Positions 1 to 9,066 of a stretch of 40,512 bases of DNA are shown here, piece after piece. Under the pieces are notes generated by a model. That model was given only the letters and a program-made list of their open reading frames with translations, was not told the origin of the DNA and did no database searches. Made by a program: the position numbers and the translations under genes. The stretch is from Lachnospiraceae bacterium (GTDB lineage Bacteria > Bacillota > Clostridia > Lachnospirales > Lachnospiraceae). The stretch's first letter is position 1; each line of letters starts with the position of its first letter. The DNA is taken from positions 1-40,512 of the forward strand of contig JAFUFL010000006.1 in NCBI GenBank assembly GCA_017469935.1, in the 5' to 3' direction.

Positions 1-53
1 AGCGGGAAGCGGCTTCAATTTCCAACAGCCTGCAGTAACAATTCAGCAATAAG

Positions 54-106
54 CATTGTGGAGAGTATTGCTTTCATACAGAGTCATCTTGTGTGCCTCC
101 ACAATG
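54..106. repeat. 10-bp perfect inverted repeat beyond the LRR gene
   Basis: CATTGTGGAG at 54-63 pairs perfectly with CTCCACAATG at 97-106 across a 33-nt loop. It lies just past the stop of the minus-strand LRR gene. No T-run follows on either strand, so it is not a clear intrinsic terminator. It could be a remnant of a small inserted repeat linked to the abrupt end of that gene. Nothing else is recognisable in 1-133. Confidence 0.5.
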
Positions 107-133
107 TTTGTGCTTATAAATTACAATAGGGAA

Positions 134-1765
134 CTAAAGATAATCTCCTATCTCACTTAATCCATTCTTGAGTATTATATTTTTAAGATTTTCACATTGT
201 CCAAATGTGCTATGATAACTATTCCATTCAGAAGGTATTTTTCCACCTGATAATACCTGTAATCCGCTACCCACTGTTATGGTTTCTAAACCGCTGCATT
301 TTTCAAATACACGCTTGCCTAAGCTCGTCACGCTGTCTGGGATTGTTACATTTGTTAAGTTACTGCAGCCGTAAAATGCATAATCTTCAATGTTCGTCAC
401 ACTGTCTGGTATTGTTATATTTGTTAGATTGCTACAGTTGTAAAATGCATGATTTCCAATGTTAGTCACGCTGTCTGGAATAGTTATATTGGTTAGATTA
501 CTGCAGCCACCAAATAAGGCGTTATTAATGCTCATCACGCTGTCTGGAATAGTTATATCTGTTAGATTCCTGCAGTCGGCAAATACACTATGACCAATGC
601 TCGTCACGCTGTTCGGTATTGTTATATTTGTTAGATTGCTGCATTGAGAAAATGCCCTGTCACCAATGCTCGTCACGCTGTCAGGAATAGTTATATCTTT
701 TAAGTTACTGCAATATAAAAATGCATCTTCTCCAATACTCGTCACGCTATCCGGGATTATTATATTTGTTAGATTGCTACAATCAGAAAAAGCACTGTTG
801 CAAATACTCGTCACGTTGTCAGGTATAATTACACTTATATTATTACTACTCCCTACCAGTAGTTGGTGGCAACCAAATTCAAGTATAGCGTTAGGAATCG
901 TTATACTTTCCAGACCGCTGCAGCCGAAAAAGACGTCAAGCCCTATTCTAGTAACACTGTCTGGGATTATAATACTTTTCAAATAAATGCATTGTGAAAA
1001 AGCATAACTTCCTATATCAGTAACTGTATTAGGCAATGAAACACTCGTCATTTTATTCAGTGAATAAAATGCGTAATCTCCTACGCTGGTAATCCCCTCC
1101 TCGACAATGAGCGTTTTTATCTTAGCTCTCTTTGGTGCCCATGGAATACTAGACTCAAAGAAATCATCCATTCCCCCGCTTCCACTAATCGTAAGCGTAA
1201 GATTATCATCCGTCCCTGTCAGCGTCCAAGTCACATTATCTCCGCAAGTTCCAGTGTCAACAACATCCGATGTCTCACCCTCCTTTAGAAGAGTCGAAGC
1301 TTCCTTTACCTCAGCATCTTTTACTCCGATATCTTCAAGTTTCAGTTCGACAGTTTCACTCTCCTGATCCTCGACGACGGTATCTGTTTCTTCTTCACTT
1401 ACGTTTTCTTCCTCAGCAACTACTCCCTCAGTTGTGGATCCTTCTTCCACAGCTTCAGGCACTTCTGTATTGTCCGTATTTTCGCCAGTTTCTTCCTTCG
1501 CCGGAACTTCTTCTGCAACGTCTGCAGACTCTTCCTCTGGAACTTCTTCTACAACCTCTGCCGGTTCCTCCTCTGAAGCTTCCTCCACAGTGGCAGACTC
1601 AGTTGTTTCTTCAGAATCTCTTTCCTCCCCAACAACTGTATCAGCTTCTTCCTGTACCTGCCCGTTCTCTTGTTCCATCGTCTCTGCCGCCATAACCGGA
1701 ACACTACCAGCACTTCCCGATGCCAACACTAACGCCAATAGAAAAGCAATTACCTTTTTCTTCAT
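134..1765 (-). CDS. BspA-like leucine-rich repeat surface protein, apparently C-terminally truncated
   Basis: The 543-residue protein has a clear signal peptide (MKKK followed by a hydrophobic stretch, cleavage near VMAAE). A roughly 120-residue Glu/Thr/Val-rich acidic spacer follows, then about twelve 23-residue BspA/LRR_5 repeats of the type ITIPDSVTSIGDxAFxxCSNL. Such proteins are exported and often bind host or matrix ligands. The start is an ATG behind GGAGGAGCCGAGGGAG. The protein stops inside a repeat (SEIGDYL then stop, where SEIGDYAF is expected) and lacks any anchor or C-terminal domain. The gene may therefore be broken, or may sit at an assembly or recombination point. The DNA repeats are near-identical, which favours slippage. 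The family call is firm; the truncation is inferred. Confidence 0.85.
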   Translation of the reverse strand: MKKKVIAFLLALVLASGSAGSVPVMAAETMEQENGQVQEEADTVVGEERDSEETTESATVEEASEEEPAEVVEEVPEEESADVAEEVPAKEETGENTDNTEVPEAVEEGSTTEGVVAEEENVSEEETDTVVEDQESETVELKLEDIGVKDAEVKEASTLLKEGETSDVVDTGTCGDNVTWTLTGTDDNLTLTISGSGGMDDFFESSIPWAPKRAKIKTLIVEEGITSVGDYAFYSLNKMTSVSLPNTVTDIGSYAFSQCIYLKSIIIPDSVTRIGLDVFFGCSGLESITIPNAILEFGCHQLLVGSSNNISVIIPDNVTSICNSAFSDCSNLTNIIIPDSVTSIGEDAFLYCSNLKDITIPDSVTSIGDRAFSQCSNLTNITIPNSVTSIGHSVFADCRNLTDITIPDSVMSINNALFGGCSNLTNITIPDSVTNIGNHAFYNCSNLTNITIPDSVTNIEDYAFYGCSNLTNVTIPDSVTSLGKRVFEKCSGLETITVGSGLQVLSGGKIPSEWNSYHSTFGQCENLKNIILKNGLSEIGDYL

Positions 1766-1861
1766 CTCCCTCGGCTCCTCCTAAAACCAATGTGCTTCAC
1801 ACAAATACTCATCTATGTTTTCTAACTTAACAGCATTTGCTGTGTCATACTTATATCTTTG

Positions 1862-2797
1862 TCAATCACGATGAAAGATCTTAACTTCCGTAAAGACTTT
1901 CTTGTAATACTCCACATAATCTGTCGGCTTACTGCACGTCCGCACATTAACTCCGCATACTTCCGCCAGCATCCGCTGTGCATCTGGCATGTCGGGTTTA
2001 TAAAGGAATACTTCTCCCTTCCCATTACGCTTTTTACAATCCATCAACCACCACAAATCAAGTTCTGATTGATCCATTCCCTGTCCGACAATGAATATAT
2101 CACCGAAGAGGAGATAATCGACCCAGCTTCTGGGATAAAACTGCCCACCATATCGCTCCGCTATTCTGAATCTCTTTATAGCCTCTGCACTGTAGGACTG
2201 CATTTTACTGAGCAGTTTTCCATAATAGTAGTGCCCGATGATCATGGTATCCGGAAGCGCCGCTTCGCCGTGGATATGCCAGATTGGGACTTCTTCCGCG
2301 CCGCCAGGCAGGAAGATATATTGATATAAGGCGCTGGTCTCCCCTCTCGGTTTATCTTGGCAGGTCTTTCGCCGATATTTTGACGGACGGCGCACTGCAA
2401 CCTGAAAATCCGGACTCAATGCCTTTTCGATCTCATAGCTGTAATTTGTGGTCAGAATTGCATCGAATCCGCATTGAACCGCATTCCTGATCAGCTCCTG
2501 TTCTCCCGGAAGCGGAGATAAATCGATATACTTCTCAGATACTTTTTCCATGCCCTGTGCCACATGGTTTCCCGTAGCGACAATCGCTATCTGCGGGTAG
2601 GGAAGTTCTTTTATCTTTTCCCATTCATCTTCCGAGAAATCACCAAGTGCAATCTCTTTCAGGAGCTTATCCCAGTTATCATTTTCAAAGGCACGATGAA
2701 GACCATTGCCTGTTAACAAAACTTTCGGGACATACTCCGTTTCAAACGGCTGCATATACTGCAGCATTCCCTTGTGTTTATCTTTGCGCAAACTCAT
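1862..2797 (-). CDS. SIR2-like domain protein (possible NAD-consuming defence protein)
   Basis: The 311-residue soluble protein carries landmarks of the SIR2-like fold. There is a glycine nucleotide loop LLTGNGLHRAF near residues 27-37, TTNYSYEIE near 115-123, WHIHGEA near 173-179, and GQGMDQSELDLWWLM near 237-251. SIR2-like domains of this kind occur in anti-phage NAD-depletion systems, but many members have no known role, and no partner ATPase or SLOG protein lies next to it. The assigned ATG is only 2 nt from its AGAGG motif. An in-frame TTG two codons later has better spacing, so the exact start is uncertain. It is divergent from a small ribbon-helix-helix gene, which may regulate it. The domain call is moderately sure; a defence role is inference. 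Confidence 0.65.
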   Translation of the reverse strand: MSLRKDKHKGMLQYMQPFETEYVPKVLLTGNGLHRAFENDNWDKLLKEIALGDFSEDEWEKIKELPYPQIAIVATGNHVAQGMEKVSEKYIDLSPLPGEQELIRNAVQCGFDAILTTNYSYEIEKALSPDFQVAVRRPSKYRRKTCQDKPRGETSALYQYIFLPGGAEEVPIWHIHGEAALPDTMIIGHYYYGKLLSKMQSYSAEAIKRFRIAERYGGQFYPRSWVDYLLFGDIFIVGQGMDQSELDLWWLMDCKKRNGKGEVFLYKPDMPDAQRMLAEVCGVNVRTCSKPTDYVEYYKKVFTEVKIFHRD

Positions 2798-2848
2798 CTC
2801 CTCTCGTCATTTGTTCTGTACTGAATGCCTGCAAGTTATAATCTTACG

Positions 2849-2880
2849 TAATACTACTTTAGCTTATTTAATACTACTTT
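2849..2880. promoter_or_regulatory. Two 12-bp direct repeats between the SIR2-like and RHH genes
   Basis: TAATACTACTTT occurs at 2849-2860 and again at 2869-2880, exactly 20 bp apart (about two helical turns). The site is in the divergent intergenic region 37 bp before the ribbon-helix-helix start. Such spacing suits paired dimers of an RHH repressor, so an autoregulatory operator is plausible. This is inference from spacing alone. Confidence 0.4.
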
Positions 2881-2916
2881 TTCAACTTCGAATAGGGATT
2901 ATTTATAATAAGAAGC

Positions 2917-3090
2917 ATGAATACTCAAAAGCCTTTAAAAAGTAAAGTAAGCATCACACTCGACGAAGAAGTGATCAGGAGAATCAGGGAACTGGCCGAG
3001 GCGGACGACCGCAACTTCAGTCAGTATATTAATCTTGTGCTGAAAAAGCATATTGAGAGCAAGAGCAACTCCGAACGACAGCCGAAATAA
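2917..3090 (+). CDS. Small ribbon-helix-helix (CopG/Arc-type) DNA-binding protein
   Basis: This 57-residue protein begins MNTQKPLKSKVSITLDEEVI, and RRIRELAEADDRNFSQYINLVL follows. A short basic beta strand (KVSITLD), two helices and the turn residues DDRNFSQYI are the ribbon-helix-helix pattern of CopG/Arc regulators and of many antitoxins. The start is ATG at 2917 with only a weak upstream AAGAAG. No toxin-like ORF follows; the next feature is a hairpin. Likely targets are the direct repeats upstream and the divergent SIR2-like gene. Codon use is ordinary and the frame closes cleanly with TAA at 3088-3090. Confidence 0.7.
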   Translation: MNTQKPLKSKVSITLDEEVIRRIRELAEADDRNFSQYINLVLKKHIESKSNSERQPK

Positions 3091-3130
3091 TCCTCGACAT
3101 TCTCCTTCAACAAAATACTCAGAACAGATC

Positions 3131-3158
3131 GGATGGGCAGGCAAGGTGCTGCCCATCC
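3131..3158 (+). terminator. Intrinsic terminator-like hairpin after the RHH gene
   Basis: GGATGGGCAG (3131-3140) and CTGCCCATCC (3149-3158) form a perfect 10-bp stem with an 8-nt loop. GTATGCTTTTCTTT follows on the plus strand, a reasonable though interrupted U-tract. It lies 40 bp after the stop of the ribbon-helix-helix gene. Confidence 0.6.
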
Positions 3159-3172
3159 GTATGCTTTTCTTT

Positions 3173-3304
3173 GAGCCATGCCGACAGTTACGCGTCCATG
3201 GGACGCTCACTGTCGCGGCATTCGCCGTATGTGTCCAGTCCTGCTCCCAGCCGATTATGAGCAAGCTCCCATCGTCTGGGAGCAGGACTGGACACGCATG
3301 GCTC
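3173..3304. repeat. Nested, multibranched palindromic element
   Basis: An outer stem GAGCCATG (3173-3180) / CATGGCTC (3297-3304) encloses two further palindromes. One is CGACAGT/ACTGTCG (3182-3188 / 3209-3215) with an inner GCGTCC/GGACGC stem. The other is a perfect 20-bp arm pair at 3231-3250 / 3276-3295 (starts GTGTCCAGTCC, 25-nt loop). Together they would fold as a three-way junction about 130 nt long. No coding function is visible. It may be a small palindromic mobile repeat or a structured RNA. Confidence 0.55.
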
Positions 3305-3316
3305 ATTGCTACGCAC

Positions 3317-3354
3317 AAAAAATACTCACAGAAGCAAGCCTCTGTGAGTATTTT
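3317..3354 (-). terminator. Terminator of the AAA/nuclease gene
   Basis: Arms at 3319-3335 and 3338-3354 (AAAATACTCACAG... / ...CTGTGAGTATTTT) form a long stem. In minus-strand RNA the single imperfection is a G-U wobble; in plus-strand RNA it is an A-C clash. The minus strand continues into TTTTTTG. Both facts point to termination of the minus-strand gene that ends at 3416. Confidence 0.7.
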
Positions 3355-3415
3355 ATTCTTATGCCTTTCTTTAATGGTGGGCTCTGAGCCCACAAATCGA
3401 ACTTTTAGTAACTGT

Positions 3416-5119
3416 TCAGCCGCCCTTCCTGATCAGGCACTCCTTGCCCCGAAATGCCAATCCGTATCGGAGGATATTCTCTGCCGGTATTCCCCTGGCC
3501 AGAAGAGCTGCGTCATAGTGTCTCTCTTCAATCTGCGCAAGCGCGCTGCGCGCCGTATCCTCCAGCGTCTTTTCCCCGTCTTCCTCATCCAGGACCTTGA
3601 ATTCCATGATGACAGCCTTGCCTCGTGTGTCTTTTGGCTCCATCACCACATCATAACGCCCGTACCCGCTCTCCCGGTTAGATGTCAGGATATAATTACC
3701 CGACTGGCTCACCAAAAGCCCCAGAACAAACCCATGATAGAATCTCTCCGGTTCCGTAATGCCGGGCTTTTTCCCTGTGTCAAAATAACTGAATGTGTTG
3801 AGCGCAACACGATTCATATAGCGATTCATTCCCCGCTCATCTCCGCGAAACATGGCATTCACAAATTCACCAAAAGAATCATCCTCATCGAACCAGTCCA
3901 GGATCAGATTTCTGAACATCAATCTGGTCTCCAGATTTGTGATGGTGAGCGTGTAGAGCGGAGCGCTGTCGATGGATACATCTGCGTAAGACTGATGACG
4001 AACAACTTTTAAATACCCGGATGCGAGCAGAAGGCTCCATACTGCGTCTTTCTTCTTTTCCAGCTGATCAAATATGATCTGTTCATCGATTTGGACAGTC
4101 AGCTCTCCTCCCTTCATAAGGATCTCAAACTGTTCCTTTATGTCACTTCGGCCGCTTCTGATCAGCATCCCGATCAGGCTGTTGCTGCTGGTGTTGGCCC
4201 AGTAAATGCCGAGTGTCCTTTTGTCCAGATAGGACGTGACCGACCATGGATTATAGATATCCGTACTGCTTCCGAAAGTAAACCCGTCGTACCAGCTTTT
4301 AACCTCCTGCTTCTGTGCTTTAGTTGCACCGATTTTATCCAGTGCCCCAAATACTTCTTCTTCCGAAAAGCCGAAGGCGATCTCATATTTGCCGGTAGTT
4401 GACGTGACGACCTCCATATTGTTGAGATCGGAGAAGATTGATTCTTTGCTGACTCTGGTGATTCCTGTGAGCAGCGCTCTCTCCATGGAAGGGTTTGTCT
4501 TAAATGTATTATTGAACATGGAGCGAATGAAAGCTGTGAGCTCATCCCAGTAGCCGCTGATATACGCCTCCTGGAGCGGTGTGTCGTATTCGTCCAACAG
4601 GATCAGCACCTTTTTGCCAAAATACTTCTCCAGAAGCATCGAGAGGAGATTTAAGGAGAATTCCGTATCCACCCGGCTCATCTCCTCGCTGATTCTCCCA
4701 AGAGCCTTTTTTTCATTTTCGTCGAAAATATTGCTCTCATAAAGGAAAGAATTCTCGGAATATACCCGGACGATCTGTTTTTTGATCTGTGCCAGCGCGT
4801 CCGGAAAGGTTGTCCCTTTCACGCCGGCAAATGTCACAAAGATTACGGGATAGGTGCCCTGCAGCTCCCGCATTTTCTCATTCTTCCAAATCTTCTTGCT
4901 CTCGAACAGATCGCTGCGCCCCGCATAGCGGTTCGAGAAAAAGCATTTGAGCATTGACATATTGAGTGTCTTTCCAAAACGTCTGGGCCGCGTGATCAGT
5001 GTCACTGCGTCCTGCTCTTCCCACCACTCGCGGATGAAGTCTGTCTTATCAATATAGAAACTGTCATTTTTGATCAGTGTTTCATAATCCTGAACACCGA
5101 TCGCAACTGTCTTCGCCAT
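3416..5119 (-). CDS. AAA-ATPase-like protein with C-terminal PD-(D/E)xK nuclease-fold domain
   Basis: This 567-residue protein has an N-terminal AAA-ATPase-like region with the P-loop RPRRFGKT (residues 44-51) and the FYIDKTDFI motif before it. A Walker-B-like [12 protein letters not shown] follows, and the C-terminal PD-(D/E)xK domain shows [10 protein letters not shown]...AVIMEFKV. The combination is the AAA-ATPase_like/PDDEXK_9 family, present in many copies in gut anaerobes. Its role is not established; a link to mobile elements or defence is often suspected. I place the start at the ATG giving MAKTVAIG because GGGAG lies 6 nt upstream; the longer frame start lacks a site. It follows the kinase gene by 65 bp on the same strand and ends in a strong terminator. 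Confidence 0.85.
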   Translation of the reverse strand: MAKTVAIGVQDYETLIKNDSFYIDKTDFIREWWEEQDAVTLITRPRRFGKTLNMSMLKCFFSNRYAGRSDLFESKKIWKNEKMRELQGTYPVIFVTFAGVKGTTFPDALAQIKKQIVRVYSENSFLYESNIFDENEKKALGRISEEMSRVDTEFSLNLLSMLLEKYFGKKVLILLDEYDTPLQEAYISGYWDELTAFIRSMFNNTFKTNPSMERALLTGITRVSKESIFSDLNNMEVVTSTTGKYEIAFGFSEEEVFGALDKIGATKAQKQEVKSWYDGFTFGSSTDIYNPWSVTSYLDKRTLGIYWANTSSNSLIGMLIRSGRSDIKEQFEILMKGGELTVQIDEQIIFDQLEKKKDAVWSLLLASGYLKVVRHQSYADVSIDSAPLYTLTITNLETRLMFRNLILDWFDEDDSFGEFVNAMFRGDERGMNRYMNRVALNTFSYFDTGKKPGITEPERFYHGFVLGLLVSQSGNYILTSNRESGYGRYDVVMEPKDTRGKAVIMEFKVLDEEDGEKTLEDTARSALAQIEERHYDAALLARGIPAENILRYGLAFRGKECLIRKGG

Positions 5120-5184
5120 AACTATCTCCCGCTGTTCCCCAAAAGAATGCTTTTGATATTGATTATGTCTATCATAACACAAAG

Positions 5185-7380
5185 TTAAAATTCCGTACTC
5201 ATCATCCCTTCCCAGTAGCCGATCTGTTCTCCGCCATCCGCGTAAATCCAGATCTTATAGGACCGGTCGAACAGATTATAGGTGCTGTCCTCTTCGGAAT
5301 AGTTCGCTTCTGCCGTCTCCCCGCTCTTGTATTCCTTTCCGTCGCTCCAGGTATCAGAATCATTTCCGGTGGGATCGTCAATCCGGAAGGTAATTGTTGT
5401 CGAACCGTCGGGCGGACCGCCGCTCAGCTTTGCCCTTATAAAAGCGGACTGCATAGAACCGAAGGAGTACGCCATGCCTGTGCTGACGGAGACGTGCCAC
5501 TTGTAGATCTCCTCTCGCAAGTCCTCCGCTCCTTCGTAGCCCTGATCCACGAGTTCCGCAATATACTCGTACGTTGTATCGGTCGGCTCCTCCTGTGTAT
5601 TCTCGCAATACTCGTACTGCGTCTCCCGCGCGCGCTCATCCGAGTCTTTATACCCAGGAATGCTCTTATAAGAACTGACTGCAGCCGAATAACTTCCGTT
5701 CTCCGCTTCCCTCGCCGCCTTGCGGTAGATGCTCTCCGAGGCCTTTTCTGCGGCATCCTTATAATCTCCGAGCGCGCTGTATTTTGACGCGGCCTCGTTG
5801 TAATCCTCCTTGGCAAATGCCGCTTCCGCCTCTTCATAATCGGTTTCTTTGATCAGCTCCGAGAGCTCGTCGCTGTTCCAGGCGCCGGCCTCCTGCATCT
5901 GCTCGTAGATCAATCTGGCGTTGCTCCACTGCTGCGCCTTTTTCTCGGCTTCCGCAGCCGCCAGGAACTGTTCATGCGCGGCGTCGAACTCTTCTTTCTG
6001 GCCGGCGCCGCATTTCTCCAAGGCCATATAGGCGTTCGCAATCAGCTTGATTTTCCTGTAGGCTTTGCTCTCCTTGAAGTCCGCCGTATACTCCCGCGCC
6101 TTCTCCAGAGTGAGCGCAGTTCCGGCTTCCCAGTGCTGCTGCGCGTCCACCGCGCCGGCTTCCTTCTGCTCGTAAAGCGCTCCCAGTCCGTCTTCAAACC
6201 TGTCATTCTCGAAATCCCAGCCGGCCATCGCGTAGCTGTGAACCGCCTTCCAGGTCGCCTCCTCCCCATAATGATTTGTCAAAATATCCCTGATCTGATT
6301 GGCATTCTCCGACTTTCCGGCTTTGAAGCACCGCTTCATTACGGCTTCCATCTCGTCACGTACCGCCTGTTTCTGGCCGGCGTTCATTCTTTGATAGGGA
6401 TGCTCCCCGGCAAATTCTTCGACGGCAGTAAGGATCTGCACGTCTTTCACCTCATACTGCTGCATGGTGGACAGCTCCGCGCGGATGGCTTCCTCCTGCC
6501 TTGCCGGGTAGACGAAAAGCCCCCAGACGACTCCTGCAAGGATCAGCACTGCCGCCACGACAGCGCCTGCCAGCGCGATCCTGGCCCGCACTCTGTGGCT
6601 CTTGTTCATCGGGTCAAAGCCCGGGATCTTCTCTAATCTCTGATCAAGCGCTGACGTGTGCTCTCTGATCCTCTGGATCTGCCCCTTCATCTGCGCGGCC
6701 GACGTATAGCGCTTCCTGGGGTCCATCTCCGTCGCTTTCTCGGCGATCCGCTTTGCGTCCACATTGCCGGGCAGCATGCGCTCAATGAGCTTTCCCAGCG
6801 CATAGAGGTCTGTCCTGACATTGGACTGCGCAAAGCCGTACTGCTCCGGAGCTGCAAGCCCCTGCGTGCCGATCATCATGGTGTCCTTATCCTGTCCGGC
6901 GATGTATATTTTGGCGGCGTCGTAGTCGATGATCTTGACGATACGATCGTCGGTCACCATGATATTCGAAGCCTTGATATCCCGGTGGATGATCGGCGGA
7001 TCGGCGGAGTGCAGGAAGGAAAGACCGTCGCAGATCTGCGTCAGGCAATCGATGCGGTCGGCGAAGGCGAGCCCGTTGGTTTCTGATGCGTTTTGGTCAT
7101 TTCCTTCCGATTCACGCAGAATCTCATCCAGCGTCCGGCCCTGGATCAGCTCCTCGATGACAACCAGTTTGTCTCCGTCTTTCCAATAAGCCTGAATGCC
7201 GGCTACGTTTCGGTTCTTGTGCTCTCGCAGATAAGCGTAGACATGTTCATTGTAGACATCCAGCGTCTTTTTAAAATATAATTTCCCTGTGGGGACATCC
7301 CTGACGAAGGATTTTCCGTCTTCCAGGACGCGGATTTCATCGTAGAGTGCGTTTTCGCACAGCTTTTCGAGTTCTGTCAT
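5185..7380 (-). CDS. Transmembrane Ser/Thr protein kinase with extracytoplasmic repeat region
   Basis: The 731-residue protein has a Hanks-type kinase domain at about 10-245. Landmarks are HRDIKASNI (132-140), DYD in place of DFG (152-154), and the APEQYG loop (177-182). The glycine-rich loop is degenerate; the candidate ATP lysine is in KLYFKK. A single membrane span lies at about 268-291. The outer part is helical and TPR-like, with repeated Glu/Ala/Lys motifs such as [29 protein letters not shown], and ends in a beta-rich domain from about residue 635. This is the layout of a sensory kinase watching the cell surface. The start is the ATG behind GGGGGAAA; a TTG four codons upstream overlaps that site. 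Divergent from a helix-turn-helix gene; the AAA/nuclease gene follows on the same strand. Substrates are unknown. Confidence 0.85.
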   Translation of the reverse strand: MTELEKLCENALYDEIRVLEDGKSFVRDVPTGKLYFKKTLDVYNEHVYAYLREHKNRNVAGIQAYWKDGDKLVVIEELIQGRTLDEILRESEGNDQNASETNGLAFADRIDCLTQICDGLSFLHSADPPIIHRDIKASNIMVTDDRIVKIIDYDAAKIYIAGQDKDTMMIGTQGLAAPEQYGFAQSNVRTDLYALGKLIERMLPGNVDAKRIAEKATEMDPRKRYTSAAQMKGQIQRIREHTSALDQRLEKIPGFDPMNKSHRVRARIALAGAVVAAVLILAGVVWGLFVYPARQEEAIRAELSTMQQYEVKDVQILTAVEEFAGEHPYQRMNAGQKQAVRDEMEAVMKRCFKAGKSENANQIRDILTNHYGEEATWKAVHSYAMAGWDFENDRFEDGLGALYEQKEAGAVDAQQHWEAGTALTLEKAREYTADFKESKAYRKIKLIANAYMALEKCGAGQKEEFDAAHEQFLAAAEAEKKAQQWSNARLIYEQMQEAGAWNSDELSELIKETDYEEAEAAFAKEDYNEAASKYSALGDYKDAAEKASESIYRKAAREAENGSYSAAVSSYKSIPGYKDSDERARETQYEYCENTQEEPTDTTYEYIAELVDQGYEGAEDLREEIYKWHVSVSTGMAYSFGSMQSAFIRAKLSGGPPDGSTTITFRIDDPTGNDSDTWSDGKEYKSGETAEANYSEEDSTYNLFDRSYKIWIYADGGEQIGYWEGMMSTEF

Positions 7381-7508
7381 GTTTTCCCCCAATCGACAAG
7401 GATTGTCTCACTTTATCGTATACTATGATTATAGCACGAGTCAGCTTTTCGGATATGCATTGCAGGAAATCTGTGCTGCCGGTAAGCCACTTTAGAGAGG
7501 AAACACAT

Positions 7509-7943
7509 ATGGACGAATCAACCACAAGGAAACTCGCCGACGTACTGTCCGGCATCGATAATACGCGGGACATGGAGAAGTTCATGGAGGAGCCCAAGGT
7601 CGCGGACAGTTTCAAGAACTTCCCGGACTACTTTCGCTCCCTGCCTGCCGCAGCGCAGCTCGAGAGCGGCGAAATTATCAAGAGGAGCGGCCTCGAGCGC
7701 TCCTACTATTATCAGGTGATGAAAGGCACCCGTAGCCCGAGTCGGGACAAAGTGCTGCGCCTGTGCATGGCAGCCGGCCTGAGCCTTCGCGAGACGACCC
7801 GCGCTCTTGAGCTGAGCGGCAATGCGCCTCTGTATCCCAAGAATCGGAGGGATATCATTCTCACAGTGGCGATCAACCAGTCCGCCACTGTGGACGACGC
7901 CAACTTACTGCTCTTCAAGTATGGAGAGGAGCCGCTTGCATGA
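7509..7943 (+). CDS. Helix-turn-helix protein (XRE-like), divergent from the kinase
   Basis: The 144-residue protein has an acidic N-terminal part and then an HTH-like segment, GEIIKRSGLERSYYYQVMKGTRSPSRDKVLRLCMAAGLS (about 62-100). This follows the XRE/Cro pattern of a binding helix, a turn and the RxPSRDKVLRLC anchor. The C-terminal half, LSLRETTRALELSGNAPLYPKNRRDIILTVAINQ, resembles the tail found on clostridial XRE proteins that sit beside Ser/Thr kinases. The start is ATG at 7509 behind GAGAGG. It shares a 128-bp divergent promoter region with the kinase gene, so it may control it or be its substrate. That link is inferred from position only. Confidence 0.75.
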   Translation: MDESTTRKLADVLSGIDNTRDMEKFMEEPKVADSFKNFPDYFRSLPAAAQLESGEIIKRSGLERSYYYQVMKGTRSPSRDKVLRLCMAAGLSLRETTRALELSGNAPLYPKNRRDIILTVAINQSATVDDANLLLFKYGEEPLA

Positions 7944-7948
7944 AAAAA

Positions 7949-7973
7949 AGGCCGCCGCACAGCGCGGTGGCCT
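7949..7973 (+). terminator. Terminator after the HTH gene, probably bidirectional
   Basis: AGGCCGCCGC (7949-7959) pairs with GCGGTGGCCT (7964-7973) with one G-U wobble. It is followed by CTTATCTTTT on the plus strand and preceded by seven A residues, which serve as a U-tract for the minus-strand gene ending at 8000. Confidence 0.75.
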
Positions 7974-7999
7974 CTTATCTTTTCACCGGTTATTCACTT

Positions 8000-9004
8000 T
8001 CACCCTTCAAACGGCACCACATGCGTCACCGCATCCGCAGGCTGAATCCTGCACTCGCCGTTGTCGAGATCGATCAGCACGTACTTGTTGTTGCCCATGC
8101 CAAGTTCCTTCATGTAGCTGAGCTGGCGATGGCCGTGCCTCGTCTCGATTCTCTCCACCAGGTCGTGGTGGTCTTCTTCCTTCAGTGCGTATACCAGATC
8201 CACGCTGGCCGTATCAACGGCACAGATGTCCAGCGATGCGAGAATTCCGATGTTGGGCGTCACAACGGGTGCTGCCGCCACGCCTTCGCAGTCGCAGGAT
8301 ACGGACATGTTGCGCAGGACGTTGATGTAGGCGATGCTTCCGGCAAAATAGTCAATGGTCGCCTTTGTCGACTCCGCCATGCGCTCCATCAGCTCTTCCA
8401 TGGAAATGCCCCACGCGTTTCCGGAGTCTGCCGCGTGGATCCACTTCTTGCCTTCCTTGCCGTCGGCGCAGCCGATGCCGATGTTCTTGTTGGAACCGCC
8501 GAAACCGCCCATGACGTGGCCCTTGAAATGGGTCAGTGCCAGGAAGGAATCGTAGTCCGGCAGGGACTTTCCTACAGACATTTCGGTGAACCACTTGCCG
8601 CCTTTGACGGGAAGCGTCGCCGTGCCGAATTCATCGGTGATGTCCACGGGAGCGAAGGTCCATCCGTTCACTTCAAGAGTCTTGCGGTGTTTCTCGGTCG
8701 TGTCGCGGTCTCCCTCGTAATAGGTGTTTGTCTCAATAATTGTCGCGCTGTCGAATTCCTTCAGCTCTTTGTCAAACAGATTCTGTACCCAGGGTCTGGG
8801 AATGATGTTGGGTCCGTGCTGCTCGCCTGTGTGAAGCTTTACGGCCACTTTGCCGTGCAGCACGCTGCTTACTTTCTTATAGATCTTCTCAAGTCCTTCC
8901 GCAGACAGATCTCTGGTAAAGTAAACAATAGACTCGCATCCGGTCCTGTTCTCATAAGGTACATAAAATTCGCCGCCTTTTCCGGCTGTCATTCTTACTG
9001 CCAT
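8000..9004 (-). CDS. DUF362 domain protein
   Basis: The 334-residue protein matches the DUF362 family in layout. It has an N-terminal segment with VAVKLHTGEQ and NIIPRPWVQNL, a central GGFGGSNKNIGIGCADGKEGKKWIHA, and a cysteine-bearing region SVSCDCEGVAAAPVVTPNIGILASLDICAVD. Family members are cytoplasmic proteins of clostridia and methanogens, often with added 4Fe-4S ferredoxin motifs. None is present here, so iron-sulphur binding is uncertain, although the CDC and later Cys could take part. The start has GAGGAGGT nearby. It lies 62 bp after the cupin gene on the same strand and is probably co-transcribed from the palindrome-controlled promoter at 9.47 kb. Substrate unknown. Confidence 0.8.
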   Translation of the reverse strand: MAVRMTAGKGGEFYVPYENRTGCESIVYFTRDLSAEGLEKIYKKVSSVLHGKVAVKLHTGEQHGPNIIPRPWVQNLFDKELKEFDSATIIETNTYYEGDRDTTEKHRKTLEVNGWTFAPVDITDEFGTATLPVKGGKWFTEMSVGKSLPDYDSFLALTHFKGHVMGGFGGSNKNIGIGCADGKEGKKWIHAADSGNAWGISMEELMERMAESTKATIDYFAGSIAYINVLRNMSVSCDCEGVAAAPVVTPNIGILASLDICAVDTASVDLVYALKEEDHHDLVERIETRHGHRQLSYMKELGMGNNKYVLIDLDNGECRIQPADAVTHVVPFEG

Positions 9005-9066
9005 AGATTACCTCCTCAGAAAATGCACCGGGCCTGTAAAACAAGCCTGTTTTCATTGTCCTCTTC

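Larger units (their letters stand above)
3091..3415. other. Gene-free stretch dense in inverted repeats
   Basis: These 325 bases hold no convincing gene. They contain, in order, a terminator-like hairpin (3131-3158), a multibranched palindrome (3173-3304), the minus-strand terminator of the AAA/nuclease gene (3317-3354) and a short 7-bp hairpin GTGGGCT/AGCCCAC (3377-3393). The long ORFs crossing here on both strands follow the palindromes and have no ribosome sites, so they are treated as spurious. Confidence 0.6.

Noticed and set aside
2935-3393. 152-residue minus-strand ORF and 319-residue plus-strand ORF across the hairpin region
   Set aside because: Both are built from the inverted repeats, have no ribosome sites and overlap better-supported genes.
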